Source of the DNA: Candidatus Bathyanammoxibius amoris
GTDB taxonomy: Bacteria; Planctomycetota; Brocadiia; Brocadiales; Bathyanammoxibiaceae
Length of the DNA: 64,000 bases
Assembly (NCBI GenBank): GCA_024451685.1
Contig: JAMXCW010000003.1
Coordinates: forward strand, 124,001-188,000
Reading direction: 5' to 3'
The position numbers and the translations under genes are program-made. The notes below the pieces were generated by a model that made no database searches, was not told the DNA's origin, and worked only from the letters and a program-made list of their open reading frames with translations. Positions 1 to 8,666 of this stretch are shown one piece after another. The number at the start of each line of letters is the position of its first letter. Position 1 is the first letter of the stretch.

Positions 1-966
1 GCTGCCGTCGCGCCTGTAGTCGGGGAACATCCAGCGCACGCCTCCTTCATTGACGACGGTAAAGAAAAAATCGATATCATCCTGTGTCGTCGGGCTGCGC
101 GGTTTCCAGTCTAAATCTACGTGCAGCGGCCCCTCGATTACAGAAATGTACTTTACGCGTTCGTTGTTGATATAGTTGTGCTCGGTGACGCGGCGGTCTG
201 TGTTGATAGCGGCCTTAACCACGTTTCTGTTATATCTGGTGGAGAAGGTGCCCGTACCCTGGATTTCTCCAAATCTCCATGAGAGGGTCTCGCCCTGCTT
301 CAGGCCCGGAACGTCGGCCTCCAGGTGGGTAGTATACGCCTCGCTCCCGACCTGCACGTCAAGCTCAAGCCTGAAAGCCCCGGCGTCGGCAGTTCCTTTG
401 TTACGTATGATGACCTCAATATCCGGCCGGTCGAACACCGAGGGATTTACCGGCGTCCAGCGGATGTCCACGATATCCAGGTCAGGTTGAGGGGGTAATA
501 TATTTATTGGAACCCTGTGAACGTTATTGTACGTACGTTCTTCTCCCTGAACCGGCTCTATGCGAAAGACAGCTACGTATTCACCCGGAACGGCGTTGCC
601 AGGTATGACAACCGGGACCTTCATGTCATAAGTGGCCTGTTCCTGACCATAGGGAGGAAGCGTAACCTGGGCCGTGGAGGCTTCTGCCTGCCAGCTCTCA
701 GGGAGGCCGTATGCCCCGACGTTTACCGGCCCCTCGTAGGTGGTGTTGCCCTGATTTGTTATGGTAATAGTATAGACGACGGTATCACCAGGGGCTACGG
801 CGTCGCGCAGGTGGAGCCAGGGGTTGTCTTCCACAAGCTTACCGTAGCCGGAGATGACGAGGTCCGGGAATTCTCCCTCTCCACCGCGGGCCCCCGGAAA
901 AGAGGCGAGTTGAAGACACAGGACACAACAAAATAGCGTGACGCATGAGCGAAGTTTCTGCCTCAT
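1..966 (-). CDS. Exported CARDB-type adhesion/structural protein (partial, C-terminus outside window)
   Basis: An open frame runs from an ATG at 966 leftwards to the window edge without a stop, giving 322 codons of an incomplete protein. The first ~30 residues form a signal peptide (basic start MRQKLRS, then a Cys/Leu-rich hydrophobic stretch). The mature part is rich in Val, Thr, Asn and Pro and has repeated beta-sandwich phrases such as VVYTITITNQGNTTYEGPV and IEVIIRNKGTADAG, which are typical of CARDB / NEW3 (DUF11-like) domains found in cell-surface and periplasmic proteins. At least three such modules are visible, near residues 55-150, 165-280 and from 290 onward. It lies 27 bp downstream of the LarA-like gene on the same strand, so it probably ends that operon. 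No catalytic motif is visible and the binding partner is unknown. Confidence 0.75.
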   Translation of the reverse strand, partial: MRQKLRSCVTLFCCVLCLQLASFPGARGGEGEFPDLVISGYGKLVEDNPWLHLRDAVAPGDTVVYTITITNQGNTTYEGPVNVGAYGLPESWQAEASTAQVTLPPYGQEQATYDMKVPVVIPGNAVPGEYVAVFRIEPVQGEERTYNNVHRVPINILPPQPDLDIVDIRWTPVNPSVFDRPDIEVIIRNKGTADAGAFRLELDVQVGSEAYTTHLEADVPGLKQGETLSWRFGEIQGTGTFSTRYNRNVVKAAINTDRRVTEHNYINNERVKYISVIEGPLHVDLDWKPRSPTTQDDIDFFFTVVNEGGVRWMFPDYRRDGS

Positions 967-993
967 AACAGGGCTCCATCCGCAGTAGAATAA

Positions 994-2223
994 TTACGGC
1001 AAAAGGTTTCCCTCGGTGTCAAAGGACATGGTTGCCGCCTCCGAGACTGTTTCCAGGTCCCGGCGTCCGTTTAATTCACCAGTATAGGCATCTGAGACGC
1101 TCAGTTCTTCGAGGTCCCGGGTGCTCTTTATCCTTACGATACGCGCATGTTCAGGTTTAACGAGACCCAGCGTGTCTAGTGCCTGTGTCAGGGCCTCCCT
1201 GTCAGTAGCACAGGTTGGGGGAATCTTGGCCCCCTCGGGCCTCAGGGCGGTAATACAGTTTACGTCCGTGTCGGCAATGTTTATCTTGTCGACAAGGCGT
1301 TTGGTGGTAAAGTCGGCAAACCCGATCCCACAGGCGTTGCCGTCGGATTTACCTGTAAGGTCTCTGACAAATATCCTTTTTATTTTTATATTGGAGTGTT
1401 CTTTCCTCCCGATGATTGACGTGTCTATTCCAGTACCCGAGATGTCTTTGCCCATCTCGTCTACGACCAGGAGGTCAATCTCATTGAAGGGCAGTTTTGC
1501 CGTCAGGCTGACAGCCTTCTCCAGGAGTTCCGGTTCCCTCTCCAGAAGTCTGTCCGGTAATACGGCCTCCAGCCCCGCAACTTCGCCCCTGGCGTTTTCA
1601 ATGACGGCCAGGCCTAAAAGGACGGGGAGCTTTTTCAGGAGGATAGGGACTGTGTCGTTTATGATTTCGTCGAATGAATATTCCTGTGTCGCGCGGTGGT
1701 ATATTGTGGCAGCGGGCTGCTTGCCCAGCCCTACAAGGAGCATCTTGACGAGACCGCTCTCAATTCTGCCGCTAAAGCGTGTATGTGTCTTGATGCGGTT
1801 GATGAGGACTATGTGGTCTGCCCCGGCAGCATGTTTGTCCATATGCACAGGAAACCCAAGGGGGCTGGTGCCCATATCTACCACCTCCATTGAGGACCTG
1901 ATGGGGACGCCCATGCGGGCCTCCGTAATTCCATACCCGGCCAGCACTGCGGCCTGCCCCTCCGCGGTGGCACCGCCATGGCTGCCCATGGCAGGGATTA
2001 TAAACGGTTTAGCCTCCAGGTTTTGGAGTGTTTTTATCACCGTCCGGGTAATAAGTGCTATATCCGCGATACCCCGGCTGCCGGCGGTAACCGCCACGGT
2101 ATCGCCTGCTTTTACCCTTGAAGCGGGTTGAAGTTTCAGGAGTTCTTGCCCGGTTGCAGAGGCGACGTCTTCAATCCTTTGCATAGAAAACCTCTGTCTG
2201 ACCTTTATCATCTTTGGATACAT
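994..2223 (-). CDS. LarA-like nickel-pincer family protein (DUF2088)
   Basis: A 409-residue protein of the LarA (lactate racemase) superfamily. The N-terminal lobe contains GSHGGATAEGQ (80-90) and the segment NRIKTHTRFSGRIESGLVK (142-160). K160 and H176 lie 16 residues apart, the same spacing as K184 and H200 of Lactiplantibacillus LarA, which tether the nickel-pincer nucleotide and bind nickel. LarA-family enzymes racemise or epimerise 2-hydroxy acids, and substrates of most subgroups are unknown. No larB, larC or larE cofactor genes are in the window, so activity depends on genes elsewhere. It is third in a minus-strand run after the IspH-UbiA fusion and a DUF502 gene. Substrate is not predictable from sequence; family assignment is fairly sure. 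Confidence 0.75.
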   Translation of the reverse strand: MYPKMIKVRQRFSMQRIEDVASATGQELLKLQPASRVKAGDTVAVTAGSRGIADIALITRTVIKTLQNLEAKPFIIPAMGSHGGATAEGQAAVLAGYGITEARMGVPIRSSMEVVDMGTSPLGFPVHMDKHAAGADHIVLINRIKTHTRFSGRIESGLVKMLLVGLGKQPAATIYHRATQEYSFDEIINDTVPILLKKLPVLLGLAVIENARGEVAGLEAVLPDRLLEREPELLEKAVSLTAKLPFNEIDLLVVDEMGKDISGTGIDTSIIGRKEHSNIKIKRIFVRDLTGKSDGNACGIGFADFTTKRLVDKINIADTDVNCITALRPEGAKIPPTCATDREALTQALDTLGLVKPEHARIVRIKSTRDLEELSVSDAYTGELNGRRDLETVSEAATMSFDTEGNLLP

Positions 2224-2274
2224 AATTAAACCCTGGTAAGTGCGATTGCGGTTAAGCGGGGCGGCAAACGGTTT

Positions 2275-3000
2275 TTAGAACGGGTGAGTCTTTTTTGCCT
2301 CTTCCACAAAACCAGGGGTAAGGATACCGCCGGAGACAATGACCTTAAACCCTTCTTCTACGCTTAGATGGGTGTCTTCCACATCAGACTCGGGAAAGAG
2401 CACAACAAAACCGGAAGTGGGGTTAGGTGAGGTGGAGACAAAAACGCTTACCAGCGTGCTCCCGTCTTTAAGTTGAAAAGAACCCGTTACAAAACCGAGG
2501 GCCTTCGACCCCCTCCTTGGAAAATCGACCAGCACCACCCGTTTAAAGGCCCCCTTGCCCGGAAGAGTGGCGCTGCGAATAAGCTGTTTCGTTGTGCCGT
2601 AGATATTCTTTACCAAGGGCATTCTCTCCAGTATGCTCTCACCGAAAGATATAATTCTCCTACCGATAAAGTTTGTGGCGAAGGCACCGGCAAAATAAAG
2701 GAGCAGAAAAAGCATTATCAGCCCGATAAGGAACATCAGGGGGGTCAGCACCGAGTCGGGCACCCTCAACTGCACCCAGTCCGACCTGAGGAATATCCTC
2801 TGAACCACAGGCACCATGGTTCCACCGGCAAAGGTAAAGAGCAGTTTGAGGACGTAGAACGTGATGTATAGGGGCAGCAGGACGATGGCGCCCGCAATGA
2901 GCCTCTTCTTTATGTCCGTAGTGAATATGTGTATAAAGCCACGGCGCCCTTTGCGTTTTTTATGTAGTTCACGTTCTTTGAGTATTTTTCTGCGATCCAT
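2275..3000 (-). CDS. DUF502 family inner-membrane protein
   Basis: A 241-residue protein with a very basic N-terminus (residues 1-32, many K/R). Two hydrophobic helices follow, around 36-58 and 84-112, then a soluble domain with the DUF502 signature ERMPLVKNIYGTTKQLI (about 144-160) and a beta-rich end ('FVSTSPNPTSGFVVLFPE'). DUF502 proteins are widespread two-helix membrane proteins without an established biochemical role; they are distantly related in layout to plant COV1-type proteins. The gene sits between the IspH-UbiA fusion and the LarA-like gene with short gaps, consistent with cotranscription. Identification rests on the conserved central motif and topology; function unknown. Confidence 0.8.
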   Translation of the reverse strand: MDRRKILKERELHKKRKGRRGFIHIFTTDIKKRLIAGAIVLLPLYITFYVLKLLFTFAGGTMVPVVQRIFLRSDWVQLRVPDSVLTPLMFLIGLIMLFLLLYFAGAFATNFIGRRIISFGESILERMPLVKNIYGTTKQLIRSATLPGKGAFKRVVLVDFPRRGSKALGFVTGSFQLKDGSTLVSVFVSTSPNPTSGFVVLFPESDVEDTHLSVEEGFKVIVSGGILTPGFVEEAKKTHPF

Positions 3001-3110
3001 GTTGTGTTTGCCGTCCTCCGGTAACGTTGTTGTTACTGGTTAGGTGAAATTTTTCATTATCTACCACTTAACTACACAAGAAACAGCCGTCATAAAGTCT
3101 TCAAGTCGAA

Positions 3111-4859
3111 CTACAAGGCCCATTTAGACATGTAAAAGGCAATAATCCCGGACAACATGAAATTAAAATCCACAACCGCCTCGCACATCAAGCCCTCGCC
3201 GATGAGCCTGACATGATACAGGTAAAGGTAGAAACAGGCGTAGATAACACAAGGGATGAGGAAATAGCTAAACGTAGACGTCCACCCAAAAGTGGGACTC
3301 AAGGTCAGAACAGAGGCCATTAAGATTGCGACAGTGACAAGCATTATCTTGGTCCACTTATTGCCAAGGGCTATTGGGATAGTGTCCCTGCCGACAATCC
3401 TGTCTACATGAATGTCCCGGATATCTAAGAGAACGGCCCGGATGAATGCGATGCTGAATGTGAAGGCCATGGCCACCCCCAAGGCCGAGAGGTTTTGCGA
3501 ATCGCTGACCAAAAACGGTATAAGGGCTGTAGTCAGGGCCCAGGCTATTCCAAAGAAAATTTCTTTTGAACCCGCAAACTGCTCAAGCCCCTTATACCTC
3601 AAGAGGCTCGAAACGCTTGAAGGCACGACCTGTAGTCGAAAGGCGATTACAAAAAAGACGCTGGCCAGGAATAACATCAGGAAGACCGAAAAGTCCAGTA
3701 CTAAGGCTAACCCGTAACTGGCGAATATACCGGCAAAACCAAGTACCAGAAATACGGACCTGTAGCTGTCATAGAGCGTTGCTATAGTGGGTTCACTTAT
3801 GGCTGCCGCCTCTCTGTTGGCGGTGTTATTCAATACATGCATGGAGAACAGGAACAACGCCGCGATTATACAGTAGATCATCTTGGGCTCAACGCCAAGC
3901 AGAATGGTGTTGGCATAACTCAGGGCTATCGCGCCGATCCCAAGATAGAGACAACTTCCGACAAATATGTTGAAAACCGCCTTTGCCATGCCCCACATCC
4001 TGGCAGTCTTGTGTTTTTCATAAGTGGCAATCCTGTCTTCAATCCTCTTTGTCAACCATTGCGGAGTGGAAGCCCCGGCTGTTATACCCACAACGTCAAA
4101 ATCGCTAAAGTTGTCAAATTCCAATTCTTTTTCCGTTTCGACATGAAAGGTGGGAACCCCTTCTCTCTCGCATATCCGTACCAATCGGGTCGTATTGGCG
4201 CTTCCCCTGCCGCCGACGACCACCATAGCATCCACTTCTTGACAAAGGTCTATTACCTCCGCCTGTCTGTCATTGGTGGAATGACAGATAGTATTAAAGA
4301 CCTGACAGTGGGCATATTTCTTTTTGAGCAGGGAGGTTATTTGTTTGTAGAGCCGCTTGTCCTGAGTAGTCTGGGCCACCACGCATACCTTGTCCAGGGG
4401 GGGGAGCTTCTCTATGTCTTCGACCGAGCCAACCACGTGGCCGGCGCCCTCCGCATGTCCCAGAAGCCCCACTACCTCAGCGTGTCCCTCGTCACCGACT
4501 ATAATAGTAGAGAAGCCCTGCGAGGAGTATCTCTTTATAATGGATTGCACCCGTGTCACGCGGGGGCAGGTGGCGTCACAAATCTTCGCCCCCATAGATT
4601 CAATCCTGTCTCTTCGGGAGGGGGTGATACCGTGGGCCCTTATTACCACGGTACATCCAGAGACATCCAGGCCGTCCTCTACGGCACTGATGCCCCTTGC
4701 CCTTAACAGCTCCAACACCTGAGGGTTATGGATTAAGGGGCCGTCCGTATATATATTGCCGTTTTTGCGGTTTTCGCTCTGCGCCGCATTAAGGGCTATG
4801 TCCACTGCCCGGCGCACGCCCATACAGAATCCTGCCGTTTTGGCAACCACTACCTTCAA
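3111..4859 (-). CDS. ispH: IspH (HMBPP reductase) fused to a UbiA-like prenyltransferase domain
   Basis: A 582-residue fusion. Residues 1-277 are a complete IspH, the [4Fe-4S] enzyme that makes IPP and DMAPP in the last step of the MEP pathway. Cluster cysteines C12 (GFCMGV), C98 (CDATCP) and C192 (TICHSTNDRQ) are present, as are H44, H76, H126-x-E128, the VAQTT segment and GSANTTRL near 219. Residues ~290-582 hold about eight membrane helices with a UbiA-type second Asp motif, LDIRDIHVDRIVGRD. The first UbiA Asp-rich motif, normally NDxxDxxxD, is replaced by NNTANREAA near residue 347, so the prenyl-diphosphate site looks incomplete. The fusion suggests a link from isoprenoid precursor supply to prenylation of a quinone, carotenoid-like or other aromatic lipid. 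It is the first gene of its minus-strand run. Confidence 0.9.
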   Translation of the reverse strand: MKVVVAKTAGFCMGVRRAVDIALNAAQSENRKNGNIYTDGPLIHNPQVLELLRARGISAVEDGLDVSGCTVVIRAHGITPSRRDRIESMGAKICDATCPRVTRVQSIIKRYSSQGFSTIIVGDEGHAEVVGLLGHAEGAGHVVGSVEDIEKLPPLDKVCVVAQTTQDKRLYKQITSLLKKKYAHCQVFNTICHSTNDRQAEVIDLCQEVDAMVVVGGRGSANTTRLVRICEREGVPTFHVETEKELEFDNFSDFDVVGITAGASTPQWLTKRIEDRIATYEKHKTARMWGMAKAVFNIFVGSCLYLGIGAIALSYANTILLGVEPKMIYCIIAALFLFSMHVLNNTANREAAAISEPTIATLYDSYRSVFLVLGFAGIFASYGLALVLDFSVFLMLFLASVFFVIAFRLQVVPSSVSSLLRYKGLEQFAGSKEIFFGIAWALTTALIPFLVSDSQNLSALGVAMAFTFSIAFIRAVLLDIRDIHVDRIVGRDTIPIALGNKWTKIMLVTVAILMASVLTLSPTFGWTSTFSYFLIPCVIYACFYLYLYHVRLIGEGLMCEAVVDFNFMLSGIIAFYMSKWAL

Positions 4860-4975
4860 AATTTATGTCCTGGCTTGTGATTAAGTTGTGTGTTAGATAC
4901 GTCTTAAAAGAATCTTAGCAGATTCTTAAGACCATGTCAAAATATTTCGATTCATAAGGACTTGCAGGGTTTTTC

Positions 4976-5003
4976 TTGCATGTGTCACGTTAATTTTTAT
5001 AAT
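4976..5003 (+). promoter_or_regulatory. Probable sigma-70-type promoter of folD
   Basis: A TTGCAT -35 element (4976-4981) and a perfect TATAAT -10 element (4998-5003) are separated by 16 bp, in an A/T-rich intergenic stretch. Transcription would start near 5010, about 60 nt before the folD start codon. Confidence 0.5.
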
Positions 5004-5018
5004 AGTTAGCCCTTAACA

Positions 5019-5038
5019 TAAGTTGTTAATACAACTTA
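5019..5038. promoter_or_regulatory. Perfect 8-4-8 palindrome in the folD leader (possible operator)
   Basis: TAAGTTGT and ACAACTTA are exact inverted repeats around a TAAT centre. The dyad lies just downstream of the predicted folD transcription start and upstream of its Shine-Dalgarno, a place where a repressor could block elongation. A related dyad with the same TAAGTT/AACTTA arms occurs at 32111-32127. Confidence 0.4.
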
Positions 5039-5070
5039 ATACAGCCCCTTAGATTGTGAGGAGAAGTTAT

Positions 5071-5967
5071 ATGACGGCGCAGTTGATTGACGGCAATGCA
5101 CTCGCGCAGAAGATAAGAGATGAGCTGGCCAGGGAGGTTGAATCGTTAAAAGAAGGAGGAAAGGCGCCGCATTTATTTGCGGTTCAGGTGGGCGAGAATG
5201 CCTCCTCTCAGGTATACATCCGCAGCCAGGCGAAGGCCTGTGAAGAAATAGGCCTGCAATACACCCTCGAAAGTCTGCCGGGGGATATAACTGAAGCTGA
5301 GCTGATAGGACACATAAGAAGGCTTAATCAGGACTCCTCTGTTACCGCTGTCATAGTGCAATTGCCGCTGCCCGCAGGTATTAACGCCCAGCGGGTACAG
5401 TCCTCGATAGTCCCGGAGAAGGACGCTGAGGGGATGAACCTGGCAAGCATGGGGCGGCTGGTGTACGGCAAGGCGAGACTGGCCCCCTGCACCGCTATGG
5501 CCGCGGTAGAACTTATAAAGAGCACCGGAGTGGAGATAAAGGGCAAAGAGGTCACTATCGTCGGTCGGAGCGCGATAGTCGGAAAGCCTGTTGCCCTTTT
5601 GCTGCTTGACCTCCATGCCACGCTGACCATATGTCACACCAGAACCAGGGATATGGCCTTCCACACAAAAAGGGCCGATATACTGGTCGTGGCCGCGGGA
5701 AAGGCGGGGTTTCTGGCGGGTGATTTAGTAAAACCCGGTGCGATTGTAATCGACGTTGGCATAAACAGAGTGCCGGAATACGATGCAGACGGTAAGCCGG
5801 TCCTGAACAAAAGCGGCAAGCAAAAGAAGAAAACCGTGGGCGATGTAGACTTTGCGAGTGCCAGTGAGGTTGCTTCTCAAATAACCCCCGTACCGGGCGG
5901 GGTTGGACCGGTTACTACCGTAATGCTTCTAAAAAACGTCGTAGAAGCCGCAAAGCTGACCCGTTGA
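5071..5967 (+). CDS. folD: Bifunctional methylenetetrahydrofolate dehydrogenase/cyclohydrolase FolD
   Basis: FolD interconverts 5,10-methylene-, methenyl- and 10-formyl-tetrahydrofolate in the cytoplasm, linking serine/glycine C1 units to purine and fMet synthesis. Conserved family segments are present: the active-site region SQVYIRSQAKACEEIG with catalytic Lys, VQLPLPAGINAQ, and the NAD(P)-binding core VTIVGRSAIVGKPVALLL followed by ADILVVAAGKAGFL and the C-terminal TPVPGGVGPVTTVMLL. I place the start at ATG 5071, preceded by a good AGGAG at 5059-5063; a GTG at 5056 would extend it by five residues. The chosen form is 298 residues, usual for FolD. A small Lys-rich insertion (LNKSGKQKKKT) sits near residue 258. 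It has its own likely promoter and stands alone upstream of the ribosomal-protein pair. Confidence 0.95.
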   Translation: MTAQLIDGNALAQKIRDELAREVESLKEGGKAPHLFAVQVGENASSQVYIRSQAKACEEIGLQYTLESLPGDITEAELIGHIRRLNQDSSVTAVIVQLPLPAGINAQRVQSSIVPEKDAEGMNLASMGRLVYGKARLAPCTAMAAVELIKSTGVEIKGKEVTIVGRSAIVGKPVALLLLDLHATLTICHTRTRDMAFHTKRADILVVAAGKAGFLAGDLVKPGAIVIDVGINRVPEYDADGKPVLNKSGKQKKKTVGDVDFASASEVASQITPVPGGVGPVTTVMLLKNVVEAAKLTR

Positions 5968-6127
5968 CCGGCCTGTATGTGGTAGACGCCGCCGGCTGAA
6001 TCGGCTCTTTTGAGCGGGAATTCTACGGAATTGGCTCAATACTACCACATGTGTGCATCCACGTATGGCCGCGCGCTCATCCTGCCCACCGCAGGGGGTG
6101 ACGCCTTTAGCCGCGGCATTAATCCTG

Positions 6128-6156
6128 TTGACAATATCCAGGGTTTCGTGTTAAAT
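6128..6156 (+). promoter_or_regulatory. Probable promoter of rplM-rpsI
   Basis: A perfect TTGACA (6128-6133) and TTAAAT (6151-6156) are separated by 17 bp. The predicted start near 6163 leaves a ~34-nt leader with a GGAG Shine-Dalgarno before the rplM ATG at 6197. Confidence 0.5.
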
Positions 6157-6196
6157 TCTACGTTTCGGCTTGCAGGGATTTTGGAGATTATTATAG

Positions 6197-6628
6197 ATGA
6201 AAACCTTTGTTGCAAAAGACGGCCTGGTACCGAAGGTATGGTACGAGGTTAACGCGGACGGCAAGGTGCTGGGCAGGATGGCGACGCGCATCGCCACCGT
6301 TCTGCAGGGTAAACACAAACCGCAATACACGTCTCATGTGGATACGGGTGATTTTGTCGTAGTGTATAATGCGAAAAAAGTTAAACTTACGGGGAATAAG
6401 TTGAAGGATAAGATGTATAAGCGTTATACGGGCTATCCCAGCGGCCTGAAGCTCAAACCCGCCGGGGAAATGCTGGAGAAACACTCGGACAGGGTGGTAA
6501 GGCTGGCTGTGAAGCGTATGTTGCCCAAGAGCAAATTGGGAGACAAGATGATAAAGAAACTCAAGATTTATGCGGGTCCCGAACATCCCCATGAGGCGCA
6601 GCAGCCCAGGGAGTTAACTTTTAATTAA
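6197..6628 (+). CDS. rplM: 50S ribosomal protein L13 (uL13)
   Basis: A 143-residue protein matching uL13 along its whole length: [20 protein letters not shown] near the N-terminus, [17 protein letters not shown] in the middle, then [12 protein letters not shown] and a C-terminal [18 protein letters not shown]13 is an early assembly protein that binds 23S rRNA domains II and VI. The gene is followed after 11 bp by rpsI, the near-universal L13-S9 pair. In E. coli this operon is autoregulated by L13 at its leader; nothing diagnostic of that is visible here. Confidence 0.97.
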   Translation: MKTFVAKDGLVPKVWYEVNADGKVLGRMATRIATVLQGKHKPQYTSHVDTGDFVVVYNAKKVKLTGNKLKDKMYKRYTGYPSGLKLKPAGEMLEKHSDRVVRLAVKRMLPKSKLGDKMIKKLKIYAGPEHPHEAQQPRELTFN

Positions 6629-6639
6629 AGGCGAGGTAA

Positions 6640-7065
6640 ATGGCCAGGACAGCAAAAACCGGCAATGACGATAATAAGACTAACTATGTATGGGGTACCG
6701 GCAGGCGGAAATCCTCTGTCGCAAGGGTTCGCCTGATAGAAGGCGACGGCGCCGTGTCTATAAACAAGTCTCCACTTGATGACTTTTTTTCAAGGGACAT
6801 AGACAAGGCCGTAGTGCTGGCCCCTTTGAAGGCCACGGACACCCTGGGTAAGTACAAGGTGTTTGTGAACGTTACCGGCGGTGGCACCACAGGACAGGCA
6901 GGCGCAATCTCGCTTGGTGTATCCCGTGCGCTTATGAAGGTGGAAGGCGAGCACATGGAAATCCTCCGCGTTCAAGGCTTTCTGACCAGGGACAGCAGGA
7001 TGAAGGAACGCAAGAAGTACGGAAAAAAGGGTGCAAGAAAGAGCTTCCAGTGGACTAAGCGCTAA
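6640..7065 (+). CDS. rpsI: 30S ribosomal protein S9 (uS9)
   Basis: A 141-residue uS9 with the family signature GTGRRKSSVARVRL near residue 19 and the invariant C-terminal tail (KYGKKGARKSFQWTKR). In the ribosome this Lys/Arg tail, normally ending SKR/TKR, reaches into the 30S P site and touches tRNA. A short Asn/Asp-rich N-terminal extension (KTGNDDNKTNYVW) precedes the core. It is cotranscribed with rplM, 11 bp downstream of it. Confidence 0.97.
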   Translation: MARTAKTGNDDNKTNYVWGTGRRKSSVARVRLIEGDGAVSINKSPLDDFFSRDIDKAVVLAPLKATDTLGKYKVFVNVTGGGTTGQAGAISLGVSRALMKVEGEHMEILRVQGFLTRDSRMKERKKYGKKGARKSFQWTKR

Positions 7066-7229
7066 ACAGCGCCGCTTGCTGCAGCCATTCTTTTAATAAC
7101 CCCCTCCATATATTTCTCCTCTTATCTCGAACTCTTATTGCGCAGGTCTACTCTTGTCTGAAAACTCGATAGGGCTGCCACGTTCTTAATAATGTCGCGG
7201 TCTTGGTATTTAATTTGAAGGTTTAGGAT

Positions 7230-8003
7230 ATGAAGCTGGGAGTTACCCTGAGTTCTCTTGGGTCGGATGTTAAAGAGGCGATTGGCAATGTCTCAAGAAC
7301 CGGCCTGGCGACGATAGACGTTGACGCCGCCCATGGCCCTATCACCCCTGAGCTGTCACACAGCGGACGCCGTGACTTCTTGCGCTACGTGGGTTCATAT
7401 GGCCTGGAGGTCAGCGCGCTTTGTGGTGACTTTGGAAGGGGTTTCTCTGATGAAGGAGCTGTAGAGCGGCTTTTTGACGAGACCGAGAAGCTTATAGGGC
7501 TGGCGCTCGACCTGAGGGTGCGGATAATCACCACCGGGATAGGCCGGGTGCCTGAAGACGAAACAGGCAGGGCACGCGGCAGGCTCCGGGAGGTATTGAA
7601 TGAGGTAGGGAAGCGGGCCGAAAATTATGATATCCACCTTGCGAGCCACGTGGGTGAGTCAACACCCGCTGATCTAAAAAAGATGCTAGATTCCCTGAAT
7701 ACGCAGGGTGTCAAGGTGTGTTATGACCCTTCGGTACTGATACCCAGAGGGCTGGACGTGGTTAGTGGTGTACGTGAACTGGGCGGTTATATAGTCCATG
7801 CCTATGCCAGAGACGTCCTGAAAGGAGAGAGGGGTTACGCGGAGACGGTGCCGGGTGAAGGGATAGTGCCTTTCAGGGATTACGTGCTGGCCCTCTGCGA
7901 GATTGGCTATACCGGGCATCTTGTGGTAAAGAGAGAGGCGGGAGACGGGGGCATCGAGGACGCCATAAAGGCCAGGGAGTTTCTTGAGAGAATAATTATT
8001 TAG
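7230..8003 (+). CDS. Sugar phosphate isomerase/epimerase-like TIM-barrel protein
   Basis: A 257-residue protein of the xylose-isomerase-like / AP endonuclease family 2 TIM-barrel superfamily. The N-terminal strand MKLGVTLSSLGSDVKEAI, a central HLASHVGES, the KVCYDPSVLIPRG segment and the terminal EGIVPFRDYVLALCEIGYTGHLVVKRE phrase are typical of these proteins, which bind divalent metal and isomerise or epimerise ketoses, or cleave inosose-type substrates. Some metal ligands differ from classical members: D replaces E or N at the central strand. The substrate cannot be named. The gene is single, with an AGGA-type ribosome-binding site, and converges with nadD. Confidence 0.7.
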   Translation: MKLGVTLSSLGSDVKEAIGNVSRTGLATIDVDAAHGPITPELSHSGRRDFLRYVGSYGLEVSALCGDFGRGFSDEGAVERLFDETEKLIGLALDLRVRIITTGIGRVPEDETGRARGRLREVLNEVGKRAENYDIHLASHVGESTPADLKKMLDSLNTQGVKVCYDPSVLIPRGLDVVSGVRELGGYIVHAYARDVLKGERGYAETVPGEGIVPFRDYVLALCEIGYTGHLVVKREAGDGGIEDAIKAREFLERIII

Positions 8004-8057
8004 TATCAGGCGTATCGCCTAACCCGCCCCCGGTCCATTTATAACCCGTTGGTTTCA

Positions 8058-8666
8058 CTACCTGTAAAGCCCGTGTTTTTTAATGTACAGTTCCACATTC
8101 TGCGGTACCATGTGGCTTATAGGGAGACCGCTTCTTAGTCTCCTCCTTATCTCCGTGGAGGAGATGTCGACAGGGGGGATTTCTACCTGAATCCGCCTTA
8201 TTTCCTCCACCTTTTCCCGTCCCAGTATGGGTACGAGCTGGTTCAGATTGTCCAGGGTGTTGCCGGGCCGGTTCACCACTACGATACGGCACAGCTCGGC
8301 AAGCCGTTTAATTTCCTTCCATGTAGGCAGCTCGTTTACGGTGTCCGTGCCGATTATGAGATGTGGGTCCGAGTCCCTGCCATAGAGTTCCGGGTGGGCC
8401 TCTACGGTGTCGATGGTATACGACTTGCCCTCGCGGGAGATCTCTACGTCCGAGACATCAAAGTGGTCGGTGTCTTTTATGGCCAGGGCGACCATCTCAT
8501 AGCGGTGCCGGGCGTCCACAATGTCATCTGCGTTCTTATGGGGCGGCTGACCCGAAGGGATGAACTGGACCCTGTCGAGTCCGTGCCTGTGATACACCTC
8601 TTCAGCGATGATGAGATGTCCGATATGAACGGGGTTAAAGGTTCCCCCCAGGATACCGATTCTCAT
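8058..8666 (-). CDS. nadD: Nicotinate-nucleotide adenylyltransferase NadD
   Basis: A 202-residue nucleotidyltransferase that adenylates nicotinate mononucleotide to deamido-NAD in NAD synthesis. The T/HxGH superfamily motif is GGTFNPVHIGHL at residues 7-18. FIPSGQPPHK (36-45) and the C-terminal ISSTEIRRRLRSG motif are also diagnostic, and the usual NadD ending (ELYIKKHGLY) is intact. It stands alone; genes often linked with nadD (obgE, proA, rsfS) are absent from the window. Confidence 0.93.
   Translation of the reverse strand: MRIGILGGTFNPVHIGHLIIAEEVYHRHGLDRVQFIPSGQPPHKNADDIVDARHRYEMVALAIKDTDHFDVSDVEISREGKSYTIDTVEAHPELYGRDSDPHLIIGTDTVNELPTWKEIKRLAELCRIVVVNRPGNTLDNLNQLVPILGREKVEEIRRIQVEIPPVDISSTEIRRRLRSGLPISHMVPQNVELYIKKHGLYR

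Noticed and set aside
176-936. Two plus-strand frames (176-490 and 517-936) as genes.
   Set aside because: They lie opposite a continuous minus-strand frame with a signal peptide and domain-like repeats, and their own translations look random.
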